A stretch of DNA of 64,000 bases from Planctomycetota bacterium (lineage in GTDB: Bacteria; Planctomycetota; Planctomycetia; Planctomycetales; Planctomycetaceae): assembly GCA_018242525.1 (NCBI GenBank), contig JAFEBS010000004.1:9082-73081 (forward strand). Direction: 5' to 3'. The notes below the pieces were generated by a model, which worked only from the letters and a program-made list of their open reading frames with translations, had not been told where the DNA came from and ran no database searches. The number at the start of each line of letters is the position of its first letter. Positions within the stretch are counted from its first letter, which is position 1. Below, piece by piece: positions 44,725-55,606 of the stretch. The translations under genes were made by a program, and so were the position numbers.

Positions 44725-45266
44725 CGCCGTTCTCCCTGATCCTGTGACAATTCCGGTGCGCCGGATTCGCTTTTGTCGACGCGCCGGCCATACCGCGAGG
44801 CTGCCAGCACGGGAACTTCGTCCAGCTGATCTGCCTGCATCAGGCCGACTATTTCTTCCAGCGACGCCGCCAGTCGCTCCTGGTCTGCTGACGAAAGTCG
44901 TCGAAGCCCGTCCACCAGCGCCGAATGGAGCGGAGACGGAGCTTTGGCGACGAACGCCACACCTTCATTCGTCAAAGTCACAAACACGGAACGACGGTCT
45001 TCCTGACTGCGTTCGCGCGCAACCAGCCCCTTGGCTTCCAACCGGTCCAGGATTCCGACCAGAGTACTGGCGTTGATGCGAATCTTTTCCGCGAGAGATT
45101 TTGAGGTCAGCCGCCCCTCCAGCGACAACATATGCAGGCACACCAATTGCGGTGTGGTGACCTCGCACTGCGACATCAGTTGCCGGGAATGCAGGTCGAT
45201 GGCATGCACGATCCGTCGTAAAGCAGCCAGAATGCGGCGTTCAAACGGTTCATCAGTTGAGGCCAT
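44721..45266 (-). CDS. MarR-family regulator, probable controller of the GlgE operon
   Basis: About 181 residues from ATG 45266; upstream frame to 45329 is not needed. A winged helix: TPQLVCLHMLSLEGRLTSKSLAEKI, INASTLVGILDRLEAKGLVARERSQEDRRSVFVTLTNEG, with the wing motif. The C-terminal 40 residues are charged. It is the first gene of the operon and shares its stop with the glgE start, so it is inferred to autoregulate and control glgE-treS/mak-glgB and perhaps the divergent treY. MarR proteins respond to small ligands; here a sugar or phospho-sugar would be plausible but is not shown. Confidence 0.85.
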   Translation of the reverse strand: MASTDEPFERRILAALRRIVHAIDLHSRQLMSQCEVTTPQLVCLHMLSLEGRLTSKSLAEKIRINASTLVGILDRLEAKGLVARERSQEDRRSVFVTLTNEGVAFVAKAPSPLHSALVDGLRRLSSADQERLAASLEEIVGLMQADQLDEVPVLAASRYGRRVDKSESGAPELSQDQGERR

Positions 45267-45391
45267 CTGTGGATTTCCCGCGGCGCATAAACTCGTAACA
45301 TTCTGTTCGACAACATCGAACACTGGCACCGGAGGGCTCGATTCAACGGGAGCATTGAGCGACCGATGTGACTTGCCAACGGACGGTTGAG

Positions 45392-45433
45392 ATCATAAAC
45401 TGCAGCTCAAATCGTTTCAAGTCAAATTATTTG
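45392..45433 (-). promoter_or_regulatory. Candidate promoter and MarR operator of the marR-glgE operon
   Basis: On the minus strand TTGAAA (45415-45420) and TATGAT (45392-45397) are 17 bp apart, close to the sigma-70 consensus. Directly upstream is the palindrome CAAAT-T-ATTTG (45423-45433), a candidate operator in the divergent region with treY. Confidence 0.55.
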
Positions 45434-45480
45434 GCGTCGAATCATCTGGTCGGCTCGTGATCCGAGGTGTGGAGCGAAAC

Positions 45481-48400
45481 ATGGAAACTGCGCAACCCGG
45501 CACTGCCCTGGTTCGGGACGACATTGCTCAAGACATTGCGCGCTGGGTCATCGAAACCGTTCGGCAACGGTCGGCACGATTGACGGCCACGTACCGGTTG
45601 CAATTGCATCGGGATTTCACATTTCGCGATGCCGCAGCCATCCTGACGTACCTCAAGGATCTGGGAGTCAGTCATGTGTATTGCTCACCGTACCTGCGAG
45701 CCCGAAAGGGGAGCAGCCACGGGTACGACATCTGCGATCACAATGAATTCAACCCAGAGTTGGGTGGCGAAGCTGGATTCCTGCAGTTTGTGACGGCGCT
45801 TCGCGAACTCGGGATGGGGCAGATCCTGGATATTGTCCCCAATCACATGGCAGCGAGCCTGGAGAATCCCTGGTGGTTCGACGTGCTGGAAAACGGACCG
45901 GTCTCGCCCTATTCGACGTACTTCGATATCGATTGGAATCCCGCGAAGAAGGAATTGGCGGACAAGGTGCTGCTTCCTGTGTTGGGTCGACAATACGGGG
46001 AAGCGCTGGAAGACGGAGAACTTCAGTTGGCGCATCACGAAGGCGCGTTCTTCGTCGTTTACTTCGAGCAGGAATTTCCGCTGGGGCCGAGAACCACCAT
46101 CCCGCTCCTGGCGGGAAGACTGGAGGAATTGCGTTCCAGGCTGGGGGCTGATCACCCGGACCTGACAGAGCTGGAAAGCATCATTACGGCGCTGGATCAT
46201 TTGCCGCCTCAGGCCGCGCGCGAACCGGCCAAGGTCCGCGAACGGCACCGGGAGAAGGAAGTGATCAAGCGCCGACTGCGGGACTTAACAGCGGCCAGCG
46301 ACGCTATTCGCCAGCATATCCACGAGAATCTGCTGGAATACACCGTGGACCCGGCCCGGCCGGAAGCGACCGACCGGCTCGACCGACTGCTCGATGAACA
46401 GCCCTATCGGCTCAGTCATTGGCGATCAGCCGCCGACGAAATCAACTATCGCCGCTTTTTTGATGTGAACGAACTGGCCGCCATCTGCATGGAATTGCCG
46501 GAAGTTTTTCACAGCACCCACGCGTTGCTGCGGCCCTATCTTGCTGACGGGACGATCACCGGGTTGCGAATCGATCATGTGGATGGACTCTACGATCCCG
46601 AGCAATACTTGTGGCGGCTGCAATGGGCCTATCTTGCCGACCTTGGGGAGCACTGTTTTCGCGAGCATCAATCGCTGTCGGAGGGCGCGGATCCTGCCAG
46701 TGCTCAGGAATATTCCTGGCAGCAGATCGCGCCGCTGGTGCTGAGTCATTGCTCGCGAACCTTGGGAATGCGCCGACCGATCGCGGTGGATTTACATGCG
46801 GTTCTCGGACCCGAGATTGCCGGGCAGGCGTCGGTGCCTGCAACGGATCACAGTCTCCGGCTGTCCCCCGGCCGCATCGCTGCGCCGCTGTTCGTACTGG
46901 TGGAGAAGATCCTGGGCCCCGACGAACCACTGCCCGAGAGTTGGCCGGTGGAAGGGACTTCAGGCTACGATTTCATGAACTCGCTGGGCGGACTGCACAT
47001 CGTTCGTGAGGGATACCAGCAGATTGTGCGGGACTACCATCGGTTTCTTGACCGGAATCGCAGCCTGAGCGAAGTCGAGCATGATTCAAAACTGTTGATT
47101 CTGCGAGTGGCGATGGCCAGCGAACTGCAGATGCTGGCGCATCGCCTGAATCACGTTTCTGAGCAGCATCGACGCTCCCGCGACTTCACACTCAACAACT
47201 TAAGGCTGGCGATCCGGGATGTCCTGGCCTGTTTCCCGGTCTACCGTGTCTATCCCGGGCCGGAAGGCATCAGCGATCGCGATCGACGATTCGTCAACCT
47301 GGCCGTCAATCGGGCGCGGCGCCGCAATCCGGCGTTTGACCCGGCGGTGGTTGAGTTCCTGCGCAGTGTGCTGTTGCTGGTTCACCCTCCTGGACTTTCC
47401 CCGGCTCAAATCATTGACCGCGAGATTTTCACCGGAAAATTTCAGCAGGTCACCAGTCCCGTCATGGCGAAGGGTGTCGAGGACACGGCGTTCTATGTCC
47501 ACGTGCCGCTGGTGTCGGTGAACGAAGTCGGCAACGCTCCGGAGCGGGCTACCACATCAATTGCCGAGTTTCACGACTCGAATCGAATCCGTAACCGGAA
47601 TTCCCCCCGGGCGATGCTGGCCACGAGCACGCACGATACGAAACGCAGCGAGGATGTCCGCGCCCGGCTGCATGTGCTGTCGGAAATCCCCCGGGAATGG
47701 CGCAGTGCGGTCAGTCGGTTTGCACGTCTGAACAAATCGCTGTTGCGTGAAGTCGACGGCGAACCGGCACCCAGCCGGAACGATGAATACTTGTACTATC
47801 AGACGGTCCTGGGAATCTGGCCGCTGGAAAAGCCCAGTTCCACCGAACACAAACAGCTGGTCGACCGATTAATCCGGTATATGGAAAAGGCGACGCGCGA
47901 AGCGAAGCAGCGAACCAGTTGGAATAATCCCAACGAGGACTATGATGCCGCGGTTCGCGAGTTCGTGACGCAGACGCTTCGCGAATCCTCGCGTAACAAG
48001 TTTTTGAAAGGACTGTCTGCACTGCACGCCCGCATCGTCCCCGCAGGTCAATGCAACGCGCTCGGTCAGGTCGCGCTCAAACTGCTCTCACCAGGCGTCC
48101 CCGACATTTACCAGGGTCAGGAACTGTGGGATTTCAGCCTGGTCGATCCCGACAATCGCCGACCTGTGGATTTTTCACTTCGCCAGCGATACCTGGCGGA
48201 AATCCGTCATTGGGATGAATTGACTGCCGAGGATCGATCTTCCCGCGCCATCTCACTCGGGCGGTCGCTCACGGATCCACGACTGAAGCTGCTGGTCACA
48301 TACCGGCTGCTCACATTGCGCCGGTTGAATTCGGATTTGTTCTTCGACGGAGAATATGTGCCCCTGGAAACGAAAGGGCCAAAGCAGCAGCACATCGTCG

Positions 48401-48684
48401 CCTTCGGTTGGAGGCCCACGGCGGACTCGGCGCTGGAGGTGGTGGCGGTGATTCCGCGGCAGGTCGTGACGCTGATTTCCGACCGATCCGCCGCTGATCA
48501 ATCCCTGTGGGAAATGGATGCCTGGAAGGAGACGGAAGTGGTTCTGTCTCCCAACACAAGCGGCCCTTACCGCTGCGTTTTCACCGAACGTACGCACGCC
48601 CCTCAACTCGATGGATTACCGGTTTCAACGCTGCTCGATGCGTTCCCGCTGTCGGTTCTGCAAAGGGTCAAGCCGACAGCGTAA
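45481..48684 (+). CDS. treY: Malto-oligosyltrehalose synthase
   Basis: 1067 residues from ATG 45481, with GGAG 7 nt upstream. GH13_26 motifs: TYRLQLHRDFTF, SHVYCSPYLRARKGSSHGYD, ILDIVPNHMA, RRFFDVNELAAICME, the nucleophile Asp in GLRIDHVDGLYDP, Glu in VEKILGPDEPLPESWPVEGTSGYDF, and GVPDIYQGQELWDF at the C-terminal side. It isomerises the reducing end of malto-oligosaccharides to a trehalose unit. It is longer than many characterised TreY (about 700-800). Divergent from marR-glgE, 214 bp apart. A TreZ partner is not seen in the window. Confidence 0.93.
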   Translation: METAQPGTALVRDDIAQDIARWVIETVRQRSARLTATYRLQLHRDFTFRDAAAILTYLKDLGVSHVYCSPYLRARKGSSHGYDICDHNEFNPELGGEAGFLQFVTALRELGMGQILDIVPNHMAASLENPWWFDVLENGPVSPYSTYFDIDWNPAKKELADKVLLPVLGRQYGEALEDGELQLAHHEGAFFVVYFEQEFPLGPRTTIPLLAGRLEELRSRLGADHPDLTELESIITALDHLPPQAAREPAKVRERHREKEVIKRRLRDLTAASDAIRQHIHENLLEYTVDPARPEATDRLDRLLDEQPYRLSHWRSAADEINYRRFFDVNELAAICMELPEVFHSTHALLRPYLADGTITGLRIDHVDGLYDPEQYLWRLQWAYLADLGEHCFREHQSLSEGADPASAQEYSWQQIAPLVLSHCSRTLGMRRPIAVDLHAVLGPEIAGQASVPATDHSLRLSPGRIAAPLFVLVEKILGPDEPLPESWPVEGTSGYDFMNSLGGLHIVREGYQQIVRDYHRFLDRNRSLSEVEHDSKLLILRVAMASELQMLAHRLNHVSEQHRRSRDFTLNNLRLAIRDVLACFPVYRVYPGPEGISDRDRRFVNLAVNRARRRNPAFDPAVVEFLRSVLLLVHPPGLSPAQIIDREIFTGKFQQVTSPVMAKGVEDTAFYVHVPLVSVNEVGNAPERATTSIAEFHDSNRIRNRNSPRAMLATSTHDTKRSEDVRARLHVLSEIPREWRSAVSRFARLNKSLLREVDGEPAPSRNDEYLYYQTVLGIWPLEKPSSTEHKQLVDRLIRYMEKATREAKQRTSWNNPNEDYDAAVREFVTQTLRESSRNKFLKGLSALHARIVPAGQCNALGQVALKLLSPGVPDIYQGQELWDFSLVDPDNRRPVDFSLRQRYLAEIRHWDELTAEDRSSRAISLGRSLTDPRLKLLVTYRLLTLRRLNSDLFFDGEYVPLETKGPKQQHIVAFGWRPTADSALEVVAVIPRQVVTLISDRSAADQSLWEMDAWKETEVVLSPNTSGPYRCVFTERTHAPQLDGLPVSTLLDAFPLSVLQRVKPTA

Positions 48685-48763
48685 ACAGCGGTGGCCGATT
48701 CATCAAAAAACGCCGGGAAAATAGCGATTGTGGGCCCAATTGACCGGTCCCTCGCGCGTCGGG

Positions 48764-50599
48764 CTAGTGTTTTGAGTCAGCGCACCCGACTGCCGTCTGT
48801 AGACAACTTTGCACGTTGAGTGCCTGTCCCTGCTGAAGTTGATTTGCATAAAGGTTCTCAAAATCGGCGGGAAGACGGAGCGACCAGTTGGCTTCGCTGA
48901 TGACGCCGGGTTCGTTGTAGCGCCCCGTCATGCCAAACAGATCGGGAAAGAACACGACCACCTGTTGTGCTCGACTGGCCAGCATGGCGGCAAAACAGGC
49001 GTTGATCAATTCGCCCGGACTGGCGGCGATCCTGGCCGCCAGCGTACTTCGATCGGCCGGCGTGGCCAGAAAGTCCGCCAGATACTGCCCCCAGGCCGCA
49101 CTTGTTCCCATTTGGCACCATTGTTCCGCCAATTGCCAGATCGGAGGTGTGTCATGTGTCCCCAGCATGATCCAGTCCTCAGCAGACGCATTTTCGATCC
49201 GGTACACATCCGCAGGGGATGCCAGATTAATTTTCTGTGTCACGCGGAAACGTCCCAGGCCATGGAATTTCAGGACGCAGCCGACCGGATAGGGTAGCGT
49301 GCTTAACACTTCACAGGCCACGGAACTGGTCGACGATCCGGCCAGCCGCGTGATTTCATCGAACACGAGCGAATAGCTGCGTACCTGCGACTCGTCCAGG
49401 TCGGTGACGTGACCGTCACCGTACAACGGTTGAGTCCGATCGATCTGGTCGGGCCTGGCAATGGAATATCGGGACAACTCGGGATGATTTGGATCATCCG
49501 GCGAGGAGCGAAGTCGGGCTCCCGCCTGGACAGCGGCAAACTGATCCGTCTGATCTGTTTTGTAAATCCAGGGATCAATCCAGCCGTGCGGATGATCCAC
49601 TCGGACACCATCGCATTCCGAAAGCAATCGGCGGATTCGTTCACGGACAAACGTGAGCGCGGGCCCGGGGTACTCAGCCGTGCCAAGCTGATCGGGGTCG
49701 AGCACGGCGTAGCCCCAGGGTTGCCCCGGGGGATTGGTGCGGCTTGGGGGTGCTCCCATCTGATAGTCACGTAGAAACACTCGTCGCCACGCCCAGATGT
49801 CCCGCTGTGACAGCCCCACCTGCAAGTCGCCAAACAATGACAGCCCCAGGTCGGACAGCCGCTTGCGCAATTGACTCGCCTCCTGGTCCAGGAGCCATTG
49901 GATGAACGCGTAGTCTTCGATCTCGCTGGCGTATTGATCCAGCAACCCCTCCAGTCGTGCTGCAGCAGTCTGCCGGACGCCTTCGGAGGGATCAAACAAC
50001 TGTTGATCGATGGTGCCCTGTTCGAAGCGATCCCAATCCCACCAGCCCACGCCTCCATGTTCCCGGCACAGTTCTCCATAGAGAGCATCCGGGACGAGCC
50101 AGGTGCGATTGTGATCGAGGAAGCCGCGCGCGGCAACGCGATCAGATGCCGACGCCGTTGCCACGATCTCCTGAAGTCCACGCTGGCAGGCATCGAACAC
50201 GGCCGAATACAGGACAACGCCCTGACGGGAAGGCGGCAACGCACCGCGGATTGAATTCCAGGTTGCCGTACTCAATCGGCCTTGCTCCACATAGCGCTTC
50301 AGCGGCAGATCCAGCGGATTGCGGGAAAAAATGGTCGCATCGTAGGGCGAGGGATTACCGCGGTCTGTCATGCCGCGCGGGCCAAGTTGAATCGAATCGA
50401 ATCCCAGGCGGGCCGCGAACTGAAAGAAACGTTCGGCTCCCCGCGTATAGGGCGAGCCACGGCCCAGATCCTCCTCGGGATCCGCTGGGAAACTGGCGTT
50501 GTGGATCTGCAGGACCAATCGCTCGATCTTCAGTTGCTGTTTTGCCGTCGCGATCTCGCGGCATCCTGCCTGGGACTGAACGTTCAAGGATTCCGACAT
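48764..50599 (-). CDS. malQ: GH77 4-alpha-glucanotransferase (amylomaltase-like)
   Basis: About 611 residues from ATG 50599 (an upstream ATG at 50611 is possible). GH77 motifs, divergent: ISRNPLDLPL, LFGDLQVGL, QPWGYAVLDP, the nucleophile Asp in CDGVRVDHPHGWIDPW, the acid/base Glu in ACEVLSTLPYPVG (normally AEDLG), and GTHDTPPIWQ. It moves glucan segments between maltodextrins. It converges with treY (80 bp apart) and has the same glucan context. The divergent acid/base region makes the exact specificity uncertain. Confidence 0.85.
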   Translation of the reverse strand: MSESLNVQSQAGCREIATAKQQLKIERLVLQIHNASFPADPEEDLGRGSPYTRGAERFFQFAARLGFDSIQLGPRGMTDRGNPSPYDATIFSRNPLDLPLKRYVEQGRLSTATWNSIRGALPPSRQGVVLYSAVFDACQRGLQEIVATASASDRVAARGFLDHNRTWLVPDALYGELCREHGGVGWWDWDRFEQGTIDQQLFDPSEGVRQTAAARLEGLLDQYASEIEDYAFIQWLLDQEASQLRKRLSDLGLSLFGDLQVGLSQRDIWAWRRVFLRDYQMGAPPSRTNPPGQPWGYAVLDPDQLGTAEYPGPALTFVRERIRRLLSECDGVRVDHPHGWIDPWIYKTDQTDQFAAVQAGARLRSSPDDPNHPELSRYSIARPDQIDRTQPLYGDGHVTDLDESQVRSYSLVFDEITRLAGSSTSSVACEVLSTLPYPVGCVLKFHGLGRFRVTQKINLASPADVYRIENASAEDWIMLGTHDTPPIWQLAEQWCQMGTSAAWGQYLADFLATPADRSTLAARIAASPGELINACFAAMLASRAQQVVVFFPDLFGMTGRYNEPGVISEANWSLRLPADFENLYANQLQQGQALNVQSCLQTAVGCADSKH

Positions 50600-51086
50600 G
50601 CACCATCCCATCAATCACTTTATTGAACCGCAAATCCACACGACGAGTCCAAGGGACCGCATGAGTGCCTGATTATAGCGTGCGCCATCACCCGATTGCA
50701 GGCTCTTTTGCGCCTTGGCCCGGGCCATCACCGTTTTCAAATTGGGAATCGGGTGCCACGCGGTCTTGGAGTCCGCGATAAGGCCGTACCGATTGAGCAC
50801 TCGCACGGCCTTTCCGAAGACGGTAAGACCGTGGCACCCCAATTTGAAAAAGGCGATGGTCCTGACACCTTGGCACACCGTGCTCTCCCGGCCTCTTTCA
50901 CTCCCTGGTCGTGTGTCCGACGAGAGAAGCCGCCAATTCACCTGTTTCGGCTTGGCATTCAAGTTGCTTCAGGACATATTGGGTTTGGAGGCAATTCATC
51001 GAGCAATCATCTCTTCCGATGGCGGCCGTTCACGAGTGGTGATTGCGGCAATCATTCAAACGGCTCATATCCGTGCAGGCGACAAA
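50600..51086. other. 487-bp divergent region between malQ-like gene and glgX, with fold-back repeat
   Basis: The glgX frame is open from 50715 but the part before 51087 is not family-like. An inverted repeat with TTTTCAAATTGGG at 50734-50746 plus GGTGCCACG at 50752-50760 faces GTGGCACCCCAATTTGAAAA at 50831-50850, so about 115 nt can fold back. It could be a small repeated element or a leader structure. Confidence 0.5.
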
Positions 51087-53225
51087 ATGACACGAATCTG
51101 GCCGGGCAACCCGTATCCTCTGGGTGCGACCTGGGATGGCGTTGGAACAAACTTCGCAATTTTTTCCGAGAATGCGAACAAGGTTGAACTCTGCCTGTTC
51201 GATTCGGTTCGAGCCAGGCGGGAATCGGTCCGGATCGCACTTCCCGAACAGACCGATATGGTCTGGCATGGTTACCTTCCCGATGTGCAACCGGGACAAC
51301 TTTACGGCTATCGCGTTCACGGCCCGCACGATCCGTCCGCGGGACATCGATTCAACCCGCATAAGGTTGTACTCGACCCCTACGCGAAGGCCATTGTCCG
51401 CAAGACAAACTGGTCAGACGCCATGTTTGGCTATTGCGTCGGGGATCCCGCCGAAGATCTGTCCTTCGACGAGCGAGACAGTGCCCCGTTTGCACCTTTG
51501 GGGACAGTCATCGATTCGGCGTTCACTTGGGGTGGGGACCGTCCGCCCAAGGTTCCCTGGCATCATACGGTCGTCTATGAGTGTCATGTCAAAGGGCAGA
51601 CGATCCTCCATCCTGAGGTCCCCGAAAAACTCCGCGGCACTTATGCGGGACTGGCCAGCGAGCCGGTCATTCGACACTTGAAGGACCTGGGTGTAACCGC
51701 CATCGAATTGCTCCCGGTCCATCACCATGTGGATGACCGGCATCTTGTGGAACGGGGCCTGGTCAATTACTGGGGTTACAACTCGCTGGCATTTTTTGCA
51801 CCGGACATTCGTTACTCGTCGCGGCGCGGGGCCGGCGCGGTCCGCGAATTCAAATCCATGGTCCGCGCGCTGCACGCCGCCGGCATCGAAGTCATCCTGG
51901 ACGTCGTCTACAACCATACGGCGGAAGGAAACCATCTCGGCCCGACATTCTCACTGCGCGGTGTCGACAATGCCGCCTACTACCGGCTCGTCGCAGACAA
52001 CCCACGTTTTTATATGGATTACACCGGCTGCGGCAACTCACTGAACATGCGTCATCCGCGCGTGCTGCAGCTGATCATGGACAGTCTGCGTTACTGGGTC
52101 CTGGACATGCATGTGGACGGATTCCGGTTTGATCTGGCCAGCACGCTGGCGCGCGAGTTACACGAAGTCGACAAGCTGGGGGCCTTCTTCGACATTATTC
52201 ACCAGGACCCGGTCCTGTCCCAGGTCAAGCTGATCGCCGAGCCCTGGGATCTGGGGGAGGGGGGATACCAAGTCGGTAACTTCCCGGTCGGCTGGACGGA
52301 ATGGAACGGCAAGTTCCGAGATTGCGTACGCCGGTTCTGGAAAGGAGACGGCGGAACGGCGTCAGAATTCGCGACGCGATTGTGCGGCAGTGCCGACCTG
52401 TATTCCCACAGCGGGCGGCGACCGTATGCGAGCATCAATTTCATCACCTGCCACGATGGCTTCACGCTGAGTGATCTGACGTCCTATAACGACCGGCACA
52501 ATGAAGCCAATGGTGAGGGAAATCGCGACGGCAACGCCGACAATCAGAGTTGGAATTGCGGCGCCGAGGGGCCCACCGACGATCCCGAAATTCTGCGACT
52601 GCGGCAGAGGCAGGTCCGAAACTTTCTCACAACGCTGTTCGTCTCGCAGGGAGTTCCCATGCTGCTGGCAGGTGACGAACTCGGTCACTCGCAAAGGGGA
52701 AACAACAATGCCTACTGCCAGGACAATGAAACGACATGGCTGAATTGGGAACTTTCCGACGAACAGCGAGAGTTGCTGGAATTCACCCGCACGCTGATCC
52801 GCCTGCAGCGTGAGCAGCCGGTGCTGTGCCGCCGGACGTTTTTTCAGGGGCGTTCCCTGCGCGGTCTGGAAGTCAAGGAAATCACCTGGTTTGAGCCGTC
52901 CGGCGAGGAAATGACGGATGATCGCTGGAATTGCGGGTACTTGCGGGCGTTGGGGGTGCGCCTGGCCGGCGATGCGATCTCCGAAGTGGATCGCCGCGGC
53001 CAACCGATCGTCGGTGACACGTTGACACTGTTTTTCAATGCCCATCATGAGCCGATCACGTTCACGATCCCCGCCCTTCCCAACCACTTTCCCTGGCAAT
53101 TGATCGTCAACACGGCCCTGTCAGCGGCCCCGGTGACAGAGCATCCCAGCGGGTCGACGCTGGTAGTCCAGGCCAGAAGCATGGTCATTCTGCGACACCC
53201 CACCGAACCACATCATGACGACTGA
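51087..53225 (+). CDS. glgX: Glycogen debranching enzyme (isoamylase type)
   Basis: 712 residues from ATG 51087, the GlgX length; the upstream open frame lacks family sequence. An N-terminal CBM48 ([43 protein letters not shown]) is followed by the GH13_11 barrel: [47 protein letters not shown] (nucleophile Asp), [19 protein letters not shown] (Glu) and [12 protein letters not shown] (Asp). It hydrolyses alpha-1,6 branches. Its last 11 bp overlap the start of the GntP-type permease. Confidence 0.96.
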   Translation: MTRIWPGNPYPLGATWDGVGTNFAIFSENANKVELCLFDSVRARRESVRIALPEQTDMVWHGYLPDVQPGQLYGYRVHGPHDPSAGHRFNPHKVVLDPYAKAIVRKTNWSDAMFGYCVGDPAEDLSFDERDSAPFAPLGTVIDSAFTWGGDRPPKVPWHHTVVYECHVKGQTILHPEVPEKLRGTYAGLASEPVIRHLKDLGVTAIELLPVHHHVDDRHLVERGLVNYWGYNSLAFFAPDIRYSSRRGAGAVREFKSMVRALHAAGIEVILDVVYNHTAEGNHLGPTFSLRGVDNAAYYRLVADNPRFYMDYTGCGNSLNMRHPRVLQLIMDSLRYWVLDMHVDGFRFDLASTLARELHEVDKLGAFFDIIHQDPVLSQVKLIAEPWDLGEGGYQVGNFPVGWTEWNGKFRDCVRRFWKGDGGTASEFATRLCGSADLYSHSGRRPYASINFITCHDGFTLSDLTSYNDRHNEANGEGNRDGNADNQSWNCGAEGPTDDPEILRLRQRQVRNFLTTLFVSQGVPMLLAGDELGHSQRGNNNAYCQDNETTWLNWELSDEQRELLEFTRTLIRLQREQPVLCRRTFFQGRSLRGLEVKEITWFEPSGEEMTDDRWNCGYLRALGVRLAGDAISEVDRRGQPIVGDTLTLFFNAHHEPITFTIPALPNHFPWQLIVNTALSAAPVTEHPSGSTLVVQARSMVILRHPTEPHHDD

Positions 53226-54615
53226 TCATTATCATTTGATCGTACTGTGCGGATCCATGGCCCTGCTGATGATCCTGGTCATTCGGGGCCGGAGCATCTT
53301 TGTTGTCGCTCCGCTGTGTGCCCTGGTCTGCACCACCTTGAGTGGTGTCGATCCGGTCCGGGGGATGAACGAAGCGTATATGGCGGGATTCGCCAGTTTC
53401 GTGCAGCAGTTTTTTCTGATCTTTGCACTGGGAGCCGTGTTCGGAAAGCTGATGGAACAATCCGGTGCCGCTGTCACCGTCGCCAACTCGGTCGCACGCT
53501 GGCTGGGAACTCAGCGTGCCTGCCTGGCAGTGGTGCTGGCGTGCGCACTTTTGACGTACGGCGGGGTCTCGTTGTTCGTCGTCGGGTTTTCGGTCTATCC
53601 GCTGGCTGTGCATCTGTTCCGAACCGCGAATCTTCCCCGGCAGTTCATTCCCGCCGCGATCGCGTTTGGCTCCATTACCTTTACGATGACCTCCGCAGGC
53701 TCGCCCGAGATTCAGAATCTGATTCCCATCAAGTACCTGGGAACGGATGCCCGAGCCGGTTGGCAGGTCAGCCTGATCGTTGGGTTCGTGATGTTTGGGG
53801 TCGGCCAGTGGTACCTGGATCGAACGATCAAACTGGCGGTCAGGGCCGGGGGAAAATTTGAACCGCGTGACAGTGACTTGCCTGCCGGGAACACCGACGG
53901 GACCGGTTTCCTGATCGCCATCGCGCCGCTGATCGCGACTTTGCTTGGCTTGAACGTGCTGCCTGGACTGTGCCATGGGGCGGCCGGATTCATGGCGACT
54001 TCGGAATCATCGGATCCGCGGTCGAGTTCACTGGCGATGATCCAGGCGACGCTGGCGGGGTTTCCCGAGGATGCCACGCTGGCGATCTTCCTGGGAGTCC
54101 TCGTGGCAGTCCTGCTGCTGCGGAAGCGGTTGACGGACATCTGGGGTTGCTTCGGCGACGGCTTTATCAATGGCCTGCTGGCCGTGGGTTCGACCAGTGC
54201 CATCGTCGGTTTTGGGTTCGCGGTCAGAGAGTTGCATGGCTTCAAGCTGATCGTGAACTGGGTCACGCATTTGCGTGGCGACCCGTTGGTGAGCGCCGCG
54301 ATTGCGGTGGCATTGATTGCCGCGATCGCCGGGTCGGCATCGGGGGGGCAGGGAATCGCTCTGCCGCTGATCAAGCCCGTCTATGTCGATGGACTGGGTG
54401 TCGGACCGCGTGCCTTGCATCGAATCGTGGCGATCTCGTCCGGCACTCTCGATTCGCTGCCCGCCAACGGTTACGTGGTGATGTTGATCCGCAATATCTG
54501 CGGCGAAACCCACTCCAGCGCCTACCGCCCCATTTTTGTAACGACCGTACTACTTCCGGCTGCCGGAGCCGCGCTGGCCATTGTACTGTTCAAATGCTTT
54601 CCACAATGGGGATGA
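53215..54615 (+). CDS. GntP-family permease
   Basis: 466 residues with about 12 transmembrane helices. ATG 53215 overlaps the glgX stop by 11 bp, so the two are cotranslated. Family features: [25 protein letters not shown], the SGLF-like [36 protein letters not shown] and [15 protein letters not shown]. GntP proteins carry gluconate, other sugar acids or related anions with protons. Overlap with glgX suggests a sugar-related cargo, but the substrate cannot be read from the sequence. Confidence 0.88.
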   Translation: MTTDHYHLIVLCGSMALLMILVIRGRSIFVVAPLCALVCTTLSGVDPVRGMNEAYMAGFASFVQQFFLIFALGAVFGKLMEQSGAAVTVANSVARWLGTQRACLAVVLACALLTYGGVSLFVVGFSVYPLAVHLFRTANLPRQFIPAAIAFGSITFTMTSAGSPEIQNLIPIKYLGTDARAGWQVSLIVGFVMFGVGQWYLDRTIKLAVRAGGKFEPRDSDLPAGNTDGTGFLIAIAPLIATLLGLNVLPGLCHGAAGFMATSESSDPRSSSLAMIQATLAGFPEDATLAIFLGVLVAVLLLRKRLTDIWGCFGDGFINGLLAVGSTSAIVGFGFAVRELHGFKLIVNWVTHLRGDPLVSAAIAVALIAAIAGSASGGQGIALPLIKPVYVDGLGVGPRALHRIVAISSGTLDSLPANGYVVMLIRNICGETHSSAYRPIFVTTVLLPAAGAALAIVLFKCFPQWG

Positions 54616-54696
54616 GAGCAGTGCCCTCAACCCAATTCGAGCGACCGCTCGAGAACTGCAACTGCCGCTCCCGTTGTTCGGTCGCAAAACACCACT

Positions 54697-55359
54697 TCAC
54701 CGTGACGGGGGGATCGGAACTGTCGCAGTTTGGGACTGTTGTAGATACTGAGACTGGCGAAGGAGCAGCAGGTTTCGCAGCATCACATGCGTATCAGTGT
54801 GGCTGGCCACCGTGAAATGATTGTACGCCGTCATCCATTTCAAGTCGTCGTTTGATCGGGTGTCCAGGTTGATCAATTGCGTATCTTGTCCGACCGCCTG
54901 AACGGGAATGCCACGAAATGCCGGAATCCAATCGGTGGCGGGACGTGACTCGTAAAGATTGACACACAGATCCACATTCGCCGGGACATCGGTCCCCAGG
55001 GTCGATTCGATCAGGACCAGCGTTGCGACGGGAACTCCGCGCGATTCCAGACTGCCGCAAAGGCGACAGGCGTAGTCGGCACCTGAACTGTAACCGATGA
55101 TCGTGACGGGTCCGTTGCGCTGCCCGGAATGGTATTCGTTGGCGATTCGAGGGGCATGCAGTGCATAGGCGGCGCCGAAGATTGAGCGTGATGAGAAACC
55201 GTGATCGGACAGTTCTTGGGTGAATGCCGTCACTCGAGGCCAATACCCCGCGCCACCTCGGATCAAGATGACCTCGGGAGGCTGGTCCTGCGCCGAGGCA
55301 GCCGACAACAGCACGAGCCAGGTGATGCCCCACACCAGTAGCCGGGAAGTTTTTACCAT
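54697..55359 (-). CDS. Exported alpha/beta-hydrolase-like (VirJ/AcvB-like) protein
   Basis: About 220 residues from ATG 55359. A signal peptide (LLVWGITWLVLLSAASA) precedes a domain with the first strand VILIRGGAGYWPRVTAF and a nucleophile elbow GYSSGADYACRL (G-x-S-x-G). The order fits the VirJ-like subset of alpha/beta hydrolases. Catalytic Asp and His are not certain: an Asp in QLINLDTRSNDD and a His in YNHFTVASHTDTH are candidates. Substrate unknown. The frame to 55431 adds no signal-like sequence. Confidence 0.7.
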   Translation of the reverse strand: MVKTSRLLVWGITWLVLLSAASAQDQPPEVILIRGGAGYWPRVTAFTQELSDHGFSSRSIFGAAYALHAPRIANEYHSGQRNGPVTIIGYSSGADYACRLCGSLESRGVPVATLVLIESTLGTDVPANVDLCVNLYESRPATDWIPAFRGIPVQAVGQDTQLINLDTRSNDDLKWMTAYNHFTVASHTDTHVMLRNLLLLRQSQYLQQSQTATVPIPPSR

Positions 55360-55606
55360 GACAACGGTGACCAATGAGGTATCAACAGGGAAGGCAGCAC
55401 CTCGCGCGTTGAGATTATACGAAGTCCTCAATGTCGAGAATGCCGATCATGCCAAATAATCCGGCCGCGGCCGGCTCACCGAGCTCGAAAGCGGCAGATT
55501 TCGCCGATCCTGTTATCGGCATCTGCTGCAAACGGCCTGAAGGGAATCAGCGTTCGGCTTGATGCGCGCAACCAGCTTCTGCGGGAAACCATGCCGCTTT
55601 GAGACC

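Noticed and set aside
50715..51086. N-terminal extension of GlgX by 124 residues
   Set aside because: GlgX proteins begin at the CBM48 domain, which follows ATG 51087; the upstream sequence includes the fold-back repeat.
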